Origin: Acestrorhynchus altus | Taxonomy: Eukaryota > Chordata > Actinopteri > Characiformes > Acestrorhynchidae | Length of the DNA stretch: 64,000 bases | NCBI GenBank assembly: GCA_034509495.1 | Contig: CM067523.1 | Span: 3,444,867 to 3,508,866 of the forward strand | Reading direction: 5' to 3' | Part shown: positions 34,221-46,695 of the stretch, in pieces | Numbering within the stretch: position 1 is the stretch's first letter | Layout of the letters: the number at the start of each line of letters is the position of its first letter | Translations under genes and position numbers: made by a program | The notes under the pieces: generated by a model | Databases searched by the model: none | Told to the model about the DNA's origin: nothing | The model's input: only the letters and a program-made list of their open reading frames with translations

Positions 34221-36077
34221 TCACATCATTTTCATCCTGATCTTGTGGGATTCCTCATTTGGACTGGTCTCCCCATCTACTTTACGTGGCACATACTCAA
34301 TCTCAATGTTTGGCTTGGCATTACCTTTACCCCGACTCCAGAGGAAGAGGAGAACAAGACAAAACAGCACCACTCCGAGGAAAGAGATAAACCCCATGGT
34401 AGTGGCAATGATGAGAGTCTTCATATCAAATGGAAATGGAACTGACCTACCAGTCCCATTGGCACCACTATCATTGGGCTGGTTGGAAATGAAGGCAAAA
34501 GTCTTATTAGGCTGATGGGGCCAGTGAGGAGAATAACTACGAATATGTAAATGAGCAAGCTTGGTGTCATTACCCCCTGCATTGGTAGCTATACATGTGT
34601 AGGTGCCATTGTCTTGGATTTGAGCATAACGCACTTCCAGCGTGCCGTCCTGAGACACAGAGAGACGTCCAACACTTTTGACGGTGATGAATTGCTTCCT
34701 TGGGGTTTGCCACATGATCACAGGGGCCGGGTCCCCCTCTGCCTTGCATGCAAAATGAACTGTAGTTCCCTCATCCTCAAATCTATGAATTGCCTTGTGG
34801 TCCAATATCTTAGATTGCTGGCAAATGAAGAGGTTAGCAGGGAGATTATCTGAGAAGTCTTTAAACTCCTGACCCTGAACAAACTCAGGTGTCTCACAAG
34901 ATGGCTGCTGCTTGTTAAAATTGAGCCTTAAGCGTCGACGAAAGACCCAGCGCAAACGGCAATCACATGCCAATCGATTGCCATACAGGCCCAGTGTCTC
35001 CAGGTTGCCAACTGAATGAAAGACAGACTCTTCTAAAGTGCTCAGTCTATTGCTGGATACATTGAGAACTTTAAGGTAGTTCAGTCCTCTGAAAGAGTAA
35101 GGCTCAATAGTCGCCAATCGACCTCCGACTAAGTCAAATACCTGGAGCCTCATCAAATTGTGCATTTTGTTTCCCTCTACAGTCTCGATGGGATTGAAGG
35201 ATAGGTTGAGAGAGCGAAGGTACACAAGGTGCTGGATGGCCACATAAGGGACGGCAGTGAGGTTGCAGTTTGTGATACTCAAGGTGGTAATGTTGAGCCC
35301 GTGAAGAGACTTGACGGTTAAAGTTTCCAGAAAGGGCCAATTTGCTATCTCTAGCATTTTGAGCCGATAGAGTCTCCTGAAGGAAAAGTCTCTAATGATG
35401 TTAACATTGAAATTCCACAACTTGAGTATCAGCAAATTATGAAGATGGCTGAAAGCATCTGTGGGCACAGAGGTCAGGTTGCACCTCTCCATAGTGAGTT
35501 GCTCTAGACTGTTGAGGCCGTGGAAGGCTCTGTGAGAGATGAAGACCAGGTCGTTGTCTCCCACCTCTAGTTCCTTTAGGTTATAAAGGTCCTGAAACAT
35601 GTTGTCCAACAGGATGACTATTTTATTCTCGCTAATATCCAGTTTCGTGAGGTTACTCAATCCAGTAAACACACCCAGCTGAATGAGCTTCAGCTTGTTG
35701 TTACGTAGTCCTAACGTCCGTAACCCGAAGAGATTGCTGAAGGCGCCTGGCTCGATGACCGAGATAACATTTTCATTGAGCTGCAGCTCTTCCAAGTGGG
35801 GATAGTTGATGAATTCCTCGGGGTTTATGGCTTTCAAGCGGTTCTTGCTCAGGTCCAACAGTCGCGTCTCGATGGGTATTCCTTCAGGAAGGCTTATCAG
35901 CTTCTTGCGGTGGCACAGAACGGAGCGCTCCTGAGCACTGCAATCGCAGCGGGAAGGGCATCCGGTGGCCGATCCCGACAGCACTGTGCCCAGCATCAGG
36001 ATAAGGATAGGCTGCCAGCAAGCCACCAGGTAGCTGTGCCCACTCGCCTCGCCAGCCGCCATTCTGCTGGTTACCTG
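34221..36077 (-). CDS. lingo1: LINGO1 (leucine-rich repeat and Ig domain protein), main coding exon
   Basis: LINGO1 is a neuronal type I membrane protein that in mammals joins the Nogo receptor complex and restrains axon growth and myelination. In the 622-residue protein inferred here: signal peptide about 20-42, LRR N-cap cysteines 44, 48, 50 and 59, leucine-rich repeats about 75-371, LRR C-cap cysteines 375, 377, 398 and 423, Ig domain with cysteines 448 and 499, W460 and DNGTYTC, membrane span about 558-584, and a tail with EIEYVPRK at 596-603. There are eleven N-glycosylation sequons. SYSPHWPHQPNKTFAF and VPFPFD mark it as LINGO1 rather than LINGO2-4. The exon is read from CAG at 36077; the frame stays open to 36140, but a splice acceptor ends there. 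Whether this is teleost paralogue a or b is not settled (b is my guess). Translation may alternatively start at the ATG at 36062, in AGAATGG context, giving 613 residues. Confidence 0.95.
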   Translation of the reverse strand, partial: QVTSRMAAGEASGHSYLVACWQPILILMLGTVLSGSATGCPSRCDCSAQERSVLCHRKKLISLPEGIPIETRLLDLSKNRLKAINPEEFINYPHLEELQLNENVISVIEPGAFSNLFGLRTLGLRNNKLKLIQLGVFTGLSNLTKLDISENKIVILLDNMFQDLYNLKELEVGDNDLVFISHRAFHGLNSLEQLTMERCNLTSVPTDAFSHLHNLLILKLWNFNVNIIRDFSFRRLYRLKMLEIANWPFLETLTVKSLHGLNITTLSITNCNLTAVPYVAIQHLVYLRSLNLSFNPIETVEGNKMHNLMRLQVFDLVGGRLATIEPYSFRGLNYLKVLNVSSNRLSTLEESVFHSVGNLETLGLYGNRLACDCRLRWVFRRRLRLNFNKQQPSCETPEFVQGQEFKDFSDNLPANLFICQQSKILDHKAIHRFEDEGTTVHFACKAEGDPAPVIMWQTPRKQFITVKSVGRLSVSQDGTLEVRYAQIQDNGTYTCIATNAGGNDTKLAHLHIRSYSPHWPHQPNKTFAFISNQPNDSGANGTGRSVPFPFDMKTLIIATTMGFISFLGVVLFCLVLLFLWSRGKGNAKPNIEIEYVPRKVDGETSPNEESHKIRMKMM

Positions 36078-36100
36078 CTGAGACACAAAGCAGAGGTACT
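36075..36100 (-). promoter_or_regulatory. lingo1: lingo1 splice acceptor, tandem CAG-CAG
   Basis: On the minus strand a pyrimidine-rich run, ctctgctttgtgtct, is followed by CAG CAG GTA ACC. Cutting after the first CAG keeps a glutamine (Q5); cutting after the second removes it without changing frame. The second CAG with GTAACC also resembles a donor site directly behind the acceptor. Confidence 0.65.
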
Positions 36101-37992
36101 TTGTCACACTCACTGAAGGAATTGGCCTTAAGAGACACACTCAACTCAACTGTTTAGGTGCGGTAAAGTGGGAAATAAGGGGAAAAGTACAAAGTTTCTT
36201 TAATTAATCACGATGTCCTTCTGTAGTTGCAGAGATTGTGCTGCATAATAACAAGTGGCTTTTGATGAATGATTTTATGAAAACATAAATCTTAAGAACA
36301 AAGCGTAATTCTGTTTGGAAGTTTTGGAATATAATAATGTAGAATGTCTTGTTCATAGCAATAGCCAAACTTTGTGCAAGAGAATTGAAGTAGTACTGTG
36401 GACACTTGCTTCATATTATTACAAATGCAATACTGATGTACAGTATTTCTTAGGTTGCAACTTTAAATGATATATCGGATTTGATCCAGAGGGATTTGTT
36501 TAGGATCCCAACTTTATATATACTATACACACTGCGAAGCACTGTAAAGTAAATATTAGCCTATGCTGGTGTAATATTGCTCATAGTCATACCTCATTGT
36601 AGTGCCTTTTATTCTGAACAAATAAATAACACCCCAGAGGTTCATTCTACCCACCCTAGTCCCATCATTATTTTTGCTTCCAGCTGCTGGTGCATACATC
36701 CAATATCTGTCAATGCAACCTTGAAATTAAACTACACAGGAAGGCGCAGGAGGGGAAATATACGGTATGGAGAAAGACTGAGACTTGGGGGCTATTAAAG
36801 CCTGCCTTACTTTGACTCAGGGGTGTTTTAATGTGGAAAAGCCTTCAAGCTCTGTTTCCCAAAATCGATCACGAAGCCTCGTACTTACTTCTCACAGGTC
36901 TAAAATAAAATAAAGCTCTTGCTTCAGTGTTGCAAAAGGCTTGGTGAAATATTTACATAAACAGCACAGCAGCCATTTACTGCAACTAATGCGATTTGTG
37001 TAACGCCTCTCATATTGATGTTCATGCTCTATTTGTGCGATCAAAACTCCGAAAACTTGCGCTTCAGTGTGGAAAAATGTTTAGAAAGGGAGGTTTAGTC
37101 TCATCAATCCAGCTTTCTATTATCTCATTTGTGTTGCAAACGCAAAAACATCTTGTCTTTTTGTTTGCTAGACTGGATATTCATTCACATTCTGACACTA
37201 CTGAGGCCTTGCCTCAGCCGTGCGTCCATAGTAAGCTGGACTGCGGGGTGCGTGGGCATATCGGTCAGTAGAAGTTGTCCTCTTCAAATTAAAACCCAAT
37301 GACTGCCCACACACAGGGGGCTGCCAAGGCCTTGTGTTGTAAAGGGTTATTGTGGATATGGGAATGAAGGGTTCTGACTTCCATTATTACACACTGCAAA
37401 TAGGATTTATGGAGGAAAACAAGATTACAGACATGGCCATGATGTCACCCTGGATGACATTTATAATGAGTGGTTAATGAAATGAACGGGAAGTCCTACA
37501 GTTGGATTCTTTAAATGCTGTAGTTTCACCACGGAACTGAGTCAGCAAGGTTATTCGTAATGACTTTGCGAAAGGCCAATATGATTGTAATCACTAAATG
37601 GATACTGAAATACCACATCGGATGGGCAACAACCTACTTGCAAAGGTGAGATGATTTCTATGTGTTCAACATGTAAGCAATGCTTTCAAATCGCTCTCTA
37701 ATTAGTTGTGTTTTGTAGAAACTGCTGTCAGAAACAATTCAATATTTAGCTGTTATTCAAGAGGAACAGTCACTCATCGATACCAATAGCCTTAGCCAGT
37801 TTCCAGACCTCTACATTAGCAAGAACCAAAAACGTTCATTTCACAACACGGCATGACCGCACGACCACACCTCTTCATCTACCCCGTCATTTTAGGAACT
37901 TACGTTGTAATTTCTGTGGAATTAACAAGCCTTTTCTTATTCAGTCCACAGTCATGTGCTGTGGAAGTGCTGCAGTCCTGCTGAAAGCCAGT

Positions 37993-38153
37993 ATCAAGCT
38001 TTTATCAAGTTGGCTTTTCCTCTCTAGCTTCTTTTTACATGTTCAATTCCACCTTAAATGATTTATCTGAACAGTCACCAAATGCAACCCCTAAATCATT
38101 TAAGGTGGAACAAAAATTCAAATATGAAGTTCAAGCCAACTTGAGCTTCTTGA
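37993..38153. repeat. Foldback element, 160 bp
   Basis: Inner arms of 19 bp are perfect (38047-38065 and 38092-38110, ttccaccttaaatgattta and its complement). Outer 11-bp arms, caagttggctt at 38006-38016 and aagccaacttg at 38133-38143, extend the symmetry with mismatches between. A related half motif, 'ttccaccttaaatg', lies near 42058. This is the shape of a MITE or snapback repeat. Confidence 0.75.
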
Positions 38154-40264
38154 ATCATTTACAGAGACATCCCTTAAAATTGTAACGGAGTCTCTACTCC
38201 TGGACGAGATCTAGAGTCCGTGAAGAGCTGGTACCCAGAGAGCATGCAGATATGGGACACTTCTGGTAAAGACATGGCACTGCTGCCCCACTGTCACCAC
38301 TGGCGCTGTCACCTGGATGTGAGTCAAAAGCCCAAAAATTTGGCCCACATGTACCAAAATATAACTGGTCCAGTTCTGGCTTCCAGTTTGACACTCCAGT
38401 CAAGACATCTAGAATCGATTGTTTTTAGGTGACTCAAAACAAAACCTGGATATTAAACATGCATTATGTTGTATGTTTGCATGTTTGTCTACATACATTT
38501 ACACACAAAATAACACGTTATGTGTCCTCTACATCCAACTCAATTTACATAGTGAATTACAGCAACATTTTATGAATTATAGTATAAAAACATTAGTTGT
38601 CTTGAGCCTATAAACTTTAAATCTAAGAATCAACAAAAACAGATTTTTAACATAATTCTAATTTCAGGGAATTAGGATGTGATTAAAGGTTCACCTGAAA
38701 TGAATGAAATTCATTTTTGTTCATAATTAAATTCCAAAAGATAATCCGCCGTATATTTTCTATTCATTACACTTTTTGTTTTAATGTTAGTGTTTCAATA
38801 ATAATTCACTCAAATGACTGAAATTTGAGATTCTGGATTTCTGATTTAATGAGCTATAAGCTGTACTGGTCAACTGTAAATTATTGTAATTTATTTAATT
38901 CTTAATGAATTAATTCTAATTGGAATTGGAACTCTACCTACTGTACTATGCAAACACCAGCACCCTCTGTTGAGTTCCACTGAAAAGATGTGAGTAAATG
39001 ATTTAACATTTGCTTTTACTCAACTGACAATGACAGAAATGGTCAACAGCACTGTTGCGAGACATGTAAATCAAGACTGTGTATAATATGAAATTTCAAA
39101 AACAACTGGACATCAACATCAACATCCATTATAATGACTTTTGGAGATGTGTTTGCTCATTTATTCACTATTCACCTCATAACCCTCTATCACATACAAT
39201 GGCCAGTGCATTTGGAGGATCCCCAGTGCTGACACAATGACACTGGGTGTGATGTTGGGAGAGAGCACCATCTACCCACACAGAAAGAGTATGGTCTTGG
39301 AGAGTATTTTGCTCTATCACACTCCGACGACCGATGGCAACAAACATGACCCAGGATTCAAACCTGCAAGTGCAAGCACATTAGACTGCTGAGTCACTTA
39401 GAGCCCCAACACCATAGCGTTTGATCAACTGAATCATTAAAAATGCTCAAAAGCACTTGAATGTGGATCCAAAATCACTGTTTCAGAACTTTTCATTTGA
39501 ATAAATCTATTAAATTCAACCTGTAACATTCACAACAACAAAAATTGCACCAAACCTGTAAAATGGAGCTTACAAAAATAAGCATCAAACCTAAGCATAT
39601 ACATACTGTCACATCCCTATCTGTGATAATGACTTCTGGAGATGTGTTACTGCATTTATTGCATGTCTTTTCAGTGGAACTCAACAGAGACTGTTGTCAT
39701 GTGTCATAAATAAAAGCCAAACACCTCACCCTGCGAAGCAGCTGGAGCTGAACTATTCCGATCAACTGAAAGTGCTGCAAGAAAAGGAGAAACAGACCTA
39801 CAAGCATCCATCTGCTTAATGCAGTACTGCTGCAGAAATGCTGCTTCGTGGTGGTTTGAGGCTCCGTCCTCGAGCTTTTTCAGCTGCGTGCAAAGAGCTG
39901 AGTGGGAACAGCTCCAGCTCCAGGTGAGGAGCTCCCTTAATATCTACTGCAATATTAGTACTCTGTGGTAAGATCAAAAGGTGCCGGACAGTCGTATATC
40001 TGCCAAGGATGATCTGCATGCATGGTGCGGTCAGGCAGGGAGCGGCCAGGGCTGTGTGAAAATTACAGCATTGATTAGGCGCCTGAAATAGCAGAGATGG
40101 GAGGGGAAGGTGAAGGTCATGACGTAAACGGATCCATCATAAACATGGCCTCTTAATCATACTGTATTTACTGCTGATCTGATTCAGCACAGAGCGCCCT
40201 GTGCTACTCTCCCAAGAAGCCACTCGAATGACAAGGATATTTTGGATTATTCGATCGGGATTAG

Positions 40265-40650
40265 ATCCTCTCAGGGCTGGACTGGCAACCAAATTCAGTG
40301 CAGGACTTTTAGGGAGGGGAGATGGGGTGTTTTGATCGCTTTCATTTTGATGACCGAGGGAGAGGGTCCCATTTGGTCGTTTCATTTTCGGTTGGGGGGA
40401 TGAGGGGGGATACAGGAGACTGGCCACTTCACCCTCTCAGCAGCCTACACCCATAATAGCCCACCAGGATTTTTTCCATTTTACCCCATGGCCATCCCAT
40501 CCCTGAATGACCGGGGGAGAGGCTCCTTTGTGATTGGTTTCACTGTGTTGACCGGGGTGTGGGGGCGACACAGGTGGCCCCTTCACCGTCACAGTGTCCC
40601 ACACCCTTTACAGACCACTGGGCCAGTCCATGCCGGGTTGGTCTCCAAAT
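40265..40650. repeat. Element with inverted 'ggactggc' ends
   Basis: The left end 'gggctggactggcaacc' (about 40275) and right end 'gggccagtccatgcc' (about 40620) are inverted relative to each other. Such ends border a common fish repeat. The inside has two related blocks with 'tgaccgggggagaggctcc' and 'tgaccgagggagagggtcc', so it is also internally duplicated. A third trace, 'gtgatggactgggcatc', lies near 42637. Confidence 0.55.
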
Positions 40651-40859
40651 AGCTATGTAGAATGAACACAAACAGTTTACGACTTGGAAGAGGTTCAAGA
40701 TATAAAAGGTCTGTTTGTATAGCTGGTGTCGTTGGTTCAATTAACTGGGGTAAAAGAAGGCGGAGATGGAAAATCACTCCAGAATGATGGTGGCTAATGT
40801 CTTTCCTGAGCAATCACAAATTCCTTAATTAAAACTAAACGGGACATCTGAAATCTACA

Positions 40860-41720
40860 TTTCCACTTCAGTTCATTGTGATGGTTTCGCAGCAGCCCTG
40901 CTGGAAATAAGAGGCTCTCGGGCTACCTGCTTTAGTGCTGATAAAAAAGCTAATTGTAAAATGTGCTGCTATTTCTTCGCTTCTCATTTACAAGTTGCTG
41001 AGAGGCAAAGCCAAGAAGTAATAGGAAATTCATTTAAAAATGCCACATTGAAGAAAAACGTTTAGCACCAATGCTGCCGGTGACTTTAATGCCGAGCAAT
41101 CACACACACACATTCTCAATCCCTCTGTCCGTCTCACATACACACAAACAGCGTGTAATTAATCTCTATGAAGTAAGCTCTCTAATTGATCGCTATCATT
41201 TTTTTCAATGAAACCTTCCAGATGTTGGCATAAGCAAATGCATTAATGCTCATTTGGCCTCAGTGGTCAACTGATGGCAAAGTGAAAGGCCGTTACTCAA
41301 AGCGTTGGATTTATTATCCAATTAAAAGATTAAATCATTGCTCGGGAAGCTTTCGGTTCTGTAAACATACAAATCACAGGTCTGTCAGGTGACCATGAAT
41401 TACGCATGAGGACTGAAAACTGCTGCGCTCTGTTTCACTGCCAGGATATTGCAGCTGAGAAGCTCTCAATAAAGTGCACTCCTTCAAACAGTCAATAACT
41501 CCCACCATTAGAAAACATCTATGTAAGAATGTTCATTTCCACATCGCGGAACACTTAGGTGCACACGCCTCTGAACGCGAGGGAAGTTCTTTGCATGGAA
41601 ATGCATTGCTTAAGCTTGAGTGACTCAATCCATTTGTGTAGCTTTGCACTGCTGAAAATGCCTAAGAGTGCACAAAAACGAGGAGCACCTTCCACCTAAT
41701 GTACGGATGACAAACGCAAA
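40860..41720. other. Repeat-free intronic stretch, candidate conserved element
   Basis: Contains many TAAT/ATTA cores (for example 'ttaatctctatg', 'ctctaattgatcgc', 'ccaattaaaagatt') and no transposon wording over 0.8 kb. Homeodomain-type cores in a neural gene's intron suggest an enhancer, but only composition supports this. Confidence 0.25.
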
Positions 41721-43388
41721 GAAAACATAGTAGTGGGAATACAAAGCAGCTATTTTCTCAAGTCTGTCTGTTATAGGAATGACTTATTTATGATTCCTAA
41801 TGTACCGTTTTATGTCTGTTACTTCAGTTGACAAGTAGTTTGTTTCCAGTGGAATTCAAATGTTATGCTTATTTCAGCCGCCATTACGCCAATACGCCAA
41901 GTTTTTGTTTGTTTGTTTTTTGTTTTTTTACCATGAAACGTCACTTTGGTTAAGCATCCCTTGCGGTGTTGGTTCTAGGGCATTCCATAGTTCCAACATG
42001 AGCAAAAAGTTCAACAACCAGTGAAACAAAAGTTAACATTTTTTTCTCTTTTTTTTATTCCACCTTAAATGCCCAACCAGTTTCAGAGTATCTATCTGTC
42101 TATCTCTCTATCTAAAAGGAGGCCTTTATCAATGTTTTTATATATATTTAATCAATATGATGTGTGTGACAGGAGAGACATTTCATTTAGTAATATGACT
42201 GACCTGTTCAGGCAGTAATACGGCGGTGCTGCCACTAGTCTGCCAATGGCAACAGCGGCAAAAAAGTAGTGAACAAAAACATGGCGGCACACGGACGGTG
42301 CAAAGCGGATGGTACATAGAAGAACCAAGGCGTGAATCTAAATTTAGACTGTATTTAATGAGAAGTGGAAAGAAGCTGACAATAGCGAATTATGTTAATG
42401 GCTAGTTTTTGATTTGAGCAGCCACTCCATATTTTGCTCCCATTGTTGGCTGTACGCTCTGGCCAACAGCAGGACAAACAGCTGGGCAAAAAGATTGGGA
42501 TTACTGGCAATCAAGGACAATGAAACATCGAAATATCACAAGGAGGTGATCAGCATCATTCATCATCAAAGTCAGATTCGGAGAAAAGGCTACAGTGAGA
42601 ACACTCTCCAACCTGAACTTTTTTGCACGTCACCCAGTGATGGACTGGGCATCAGGAAAACCAGGAAAAATCCTGGTGGATTGCTATGAGTATATATGTA
42701 TATATTTGGATAACTGAGATTTTATAAATTACAATATTTTATATATGCAAAATCCAAGGTCGCTCCAGAGGGTGCATTTATGTTTTCAGCCTTTACTTTA
42801 GTTCTGTATACTCCAGAGCTCTCTAACGAAGCCTTACAATCGAACTGAAAAATGATGATCAATTTTAGGATGTTTACATTGCATTTAGTTAGAATTTCTA
42901 AGCCAATATAGAGATACAGTGGTGAGACTGAAACCCTGTCATTTCTATTACTGAGGTCATTACCATTACAACCAGTTTTGTGTTGGTAATTATGTTTCGT
43001 GGCGTCATTGTCAATTTTCACTTGTTTTCAAGAAAAGAAAAACAGCGTATGTTTCCTGTGTTATTTCCTCACACTATTCAACAGCCAGCATAAGACACAC
43101 GTTCAGGTTCATGTACAGAAAGTAAATAGGGATTTTTTTTTGTTCTTTTTGGTAGAACATTGGAAGAATGGTATAAACAGTGCTGCTGAATAAATCTACT
43201 CCGTGATCAGGAGGAGTGCATGATTAAATTGCTCACTTTCCACACATCAAAATGTCACTCTCCTCTCATGGCTGACATGTGCCCCCTCACTGTCTTTGTT
43301 TCCATGGTTATGACAAAAACATGTGTTGCAGGCTGTAGGCTGTTGCAGTGGCAATATTCTCCAACAATATGCAAAATATACACTGATG

Positions 43389-43391
<3 letters not shown>

Positions 43392-43456
<65 letters not shown>
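43392..43456. repeat. (TA)n microsatellite
   Basis: About thirty-two uninterrupted TA units, among the longest dinucleotide runs in the window. Confidence 0.95.
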
Positions 43457-43459
<3 letters not shown>

Positions 43460-44034
43460 ATGTAATCAAAGAATCATCCTTCTCCCTCTGCAGTTACAAA
43501 CAATCTGACTCTGAGTTTCTCTACACCAACAGGTTTCACATCCAGCCACTCTGAGTATCACTTTGTTTACATCTTAATCATTTGATTATGCACCAACATA
43601 TTTTTAACAATCGTTGGGAATTCTCCTCTGAAAGCCAAATTCAGCTAAAATGTACAGTTTGAGTTTTGTTAGTAAACCCAGCTGGACCTGTAGACGCTGT
43701 TGTGCTGTTTACCTCCCATAAAGGGGCTTAAAATTTTTAAGCATCCCTGGAGCAGACTGAACATTTGATGTGCAGTGATACAAACAGATTTCCAAGCTTC
43801 ACATTGTGCAGTGTCCTGTAGAGAGGTTTCATGAATACTAAAGAAAACTAGCGTTTTGTAGATGGTCCTGTTCCAAGAGGGAAAGATTGGACAGGGAGAG
43901 AAATGAGTGGATTCTGTATGTTTCATATTTTCTATCGGTCCGTGGATTTGCATGAAGCAATACAGGCTGGAGGATTGTAAAATAGGGTGTCCAATACCAG
44001 CACCATACACACCAACCATCCTTCTGAATCTTGC

Positions 44035-44300
44035 ACAACAGAAACTCGAGACTCAATTTGATCGTGCACTGCAGAGGGTCAAGACTCAACTCAGACTGGG
44101 TTTGAGAGACTGAAGACTTGACTTGGACTGTGACTCAAGATCAATGTTGCACTCACTTCAGCAGCTCAAAACTTGATTTAGAATTGGGTTTCAACTTCAG
44201 AGACCCAAAACTCAAACTCACATTCCAGAGACTAAATATTGATCTCAAACACACATTCTAGAACTTACAATCCAGAGATTAAGGTCTTGAATGGGACTCA
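44035..44300. repeat. Degenerate 'gactcaagactt' minisatellite
   Basis: Repeated words such as 'gactcaactcagac', 'gaagacttgacttgg', 'actcaaactcacattccag' and 'agagactaaatattg' recur every 20-30 bases with many changes. Similar 'gactcgagact' arrays are common in fish. Confidence 0.6.
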
Positions 44301-44579
44301 CACTCCTGGTTGTACTCTAGTTTCTAACAGTCGCACAAACATCCACCATCCGTATCATTAAAATGATTGACACATACAGTGAATAGCACTGATCATCTCT
44401 AGCACTGACTATGACCCTGTCAATAGGTGAGATATTAGGAAATGAACTGTCAGTTCTTGAAGATGATGAGATGGAAGCAGAAAAAAATGGCCAATTGTAA
44501 GAAAGAGACACTTTGACAAAAGCCAGATTGTGATAGACAGACAGTTAGGTCTCTGCAAATCATCAGGCAGCCCTTGTTG

Positions 44580-44800
44580 GGTATTCCCAGTATTCAGTAG
44601 TTGGCACTCACCAAAAGTGCTCAGGGTTCATTGATGAGATTCGTGGATGCCCCATCTCACAATTTATAGGCCTTACAGAAATCTTCTGCTAAAGTCTTGC
44701 ACCCAAAGGACACCTCAGAGTCCTTGCTGTGATGGGTAAGAGCTGTTCTGGTGGCACCATCAAAGCTCAGTTGCTTGTTTCTTAGCTAGATGGTAGATGT
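44580..44800 (+). mobile_element. Tc1-like transposase C-terminal remnant
   Basis: 'gcactcaccaaaagtgctc', 'attcattgatgagattcg', 'gatgccccatctcacaa', 'ttataggccttacagaaat' and 'tgatgggtaagagctgttctgg' in pieces follow the end of the transposase gene of the 'gatcggtgta' family (see 7880-8115). Frames are broken. Confidence 0.55.
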
Positions 44801-46577
44801 CAAACCTATTATCATTACTATCACACAAATATGAGCATCATATATCAAATAATATATGAGCATCAACCTTTGGAGATTGAGAAGGTGTCACGAACCTTCT
44901 TAACAATCTTTCTTTTGTTCTGAACTGTTAGTTTTCCTCAGAACCATCCAGCAGAAAGAGTCCCCCTACCACACACACTCCATTGCCTTTCCTCACTCAG
45001 TAATAGGTCATATTCATTCAAGCCTATATCTTGGCTTAAGGCAAGGAAACCAAGTGGCCATCACAGGTTTATTTTAACATTAGAAGGCCTCCAGTGTTCT
45101 TCGTTCTCAGATGAGTTGCCCTACATTTCTCCATCTCCTGTAATTCAACAAAATGTCCTGTGTTGTAGACAGAGGAGAGATAAACCAGGCGAAGCTTCCA
45201 CATTTGTTTTGTTTCCAGTGTCTGCACTGGCGCAGGCCACGGCCAAGGTCTGCTGACCTGTCAAGGTCAATCAGAAAGGACCAGGCACTTTGACGTGCTC
45301 ATTAGCTTGATGTTAATGTGAGACTTTGCAACGTCACACTTCAATTATCTGTTGATTGCAAGAGATGGGGAAGACAGAGAGACAGGCTGCTGCTTCTTCT
45401 CAAGGTCTGTCTGTTATGTCTGTTAAGCCTGCTTAATGGAGAAATAGATTTCTTCTAGATTACCGTGTTCTCAACGCTCAAGAAGTTCATAGGCGTGGTC
45501 CTTTGGAGATTTGTTGTCTTCCTCTCTATTTGTCACATCCAGGGCCATCAGTCACCCCAGAGGGAGAAATCAATTCCACCTCCAACAGAGGGAAACCGTT
45601 TTATTTATCCATTTCAGTCCGTTGTGGGCCTCCACACCACAACGCCGTTGATGAATAATGGGTTAAGCTCAGAAAAGCTTTTCAAGTATGATCATTTAAC
45701 TTCATCAACAAAAGAACATTTCTCATAGATGCTATGAATCGTGATAAATCGGACGAGTCAATCCAAGCATGTTTGCCTTCATTGCTTCCAATGGTATGGA
45801 AGACACGTATTGGCTAAATTGATTTTTATCTTTTTATACTACCCTGCTCATGTATTCCAGCACCCGGCAGATGATATCCTGCATTTGCTCTTAGTGTACA
45901 ACTGTAATTCAAACCCGAAGGCCCATTTCTGCTCTCTTGCTCACTCTGTCCCCTATTTCTTCCTAGTGATAACCTTGGGAGGGGGGAAAAAATATCACTG
46001 TGGACCATTTCTTCAGCCTCCTCAGTTTCTCTCCCCTCCACTGATTTTTTTTTTCTACCCTGACCTTGTCTATGAAGCCCTGCTGGACTAAGCAAGACAA
46101 ATAAGCAATGCAGAAAACTGACCCACATGCATATTTCGGCTGGTTAAAAATGATTTATTTTTACAGCACACAGGAAAAGTGAGAAAACAATGCCTGCAGT
46201 GATATCCGACAGCTGCAAATATGTGTGGAAAGGTGGATCCGTTTGAAGCAAATTGGGCTATAAGCAGCTGGCTAAATGATGCAATGACGAAATTCCCTTC
46301 CGGTATTTGCCTAGTCCTGTTTGAAATGACATGGTTCTCGTGGCCAAACATTTACTAATTGAGGTCACTGTGACCCTGGTGACCTGCTGTTGCTTACCAT
46401 AGGGCACACGTTAGTGAAGCTATTAGGCCTGCTGACCAGGCTGTAACACTAGGCTGTTCATGGTAGGACTGTGGTACAGTGGTGCAGATGCACATCCTGT
46501 GTATTAAAAAGGGGGGCACTGACTTTGTGTTCTTAAAGATGCACCATAAATGCTTCCAATACAGCTGCGCCAGGGGG

Positions 46578-46695
46578 CACCAACCCTGCTCCCAAAGAGC
46601 TACCTATACCTATTCAACCCCTAATCCACCCCACCTGATCCATCTGATGAGTGCCTTCAGAGGTTCCTGACTGGATGAAGCTAGAGGGGTTGGTG
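46578..46695. mobile_element. Small MITE with 'caccaaccc' ends
   Basis: The left end 'caccaaccctgctccc' and right end 'gaggggttggtg' are inverted repeats, and the inside 'ctaatccaccccacctgat' fits a common fish MITE. No clean target duplication was seen. Confidence 0.5.

Noticed and set aside
34054..34515. Plus-strand 153-residue frame
   Set aside because: It is antisense to the lingo1 end and 3' UTR and has no recognisable domain.
36078..36140. Extension of the lingo1 frame to an ATG at 36140
   Set aside because: These codons cross a clear polypyrimidine tract and acceptor, and the residues do not match the family; the frame is open by chance.
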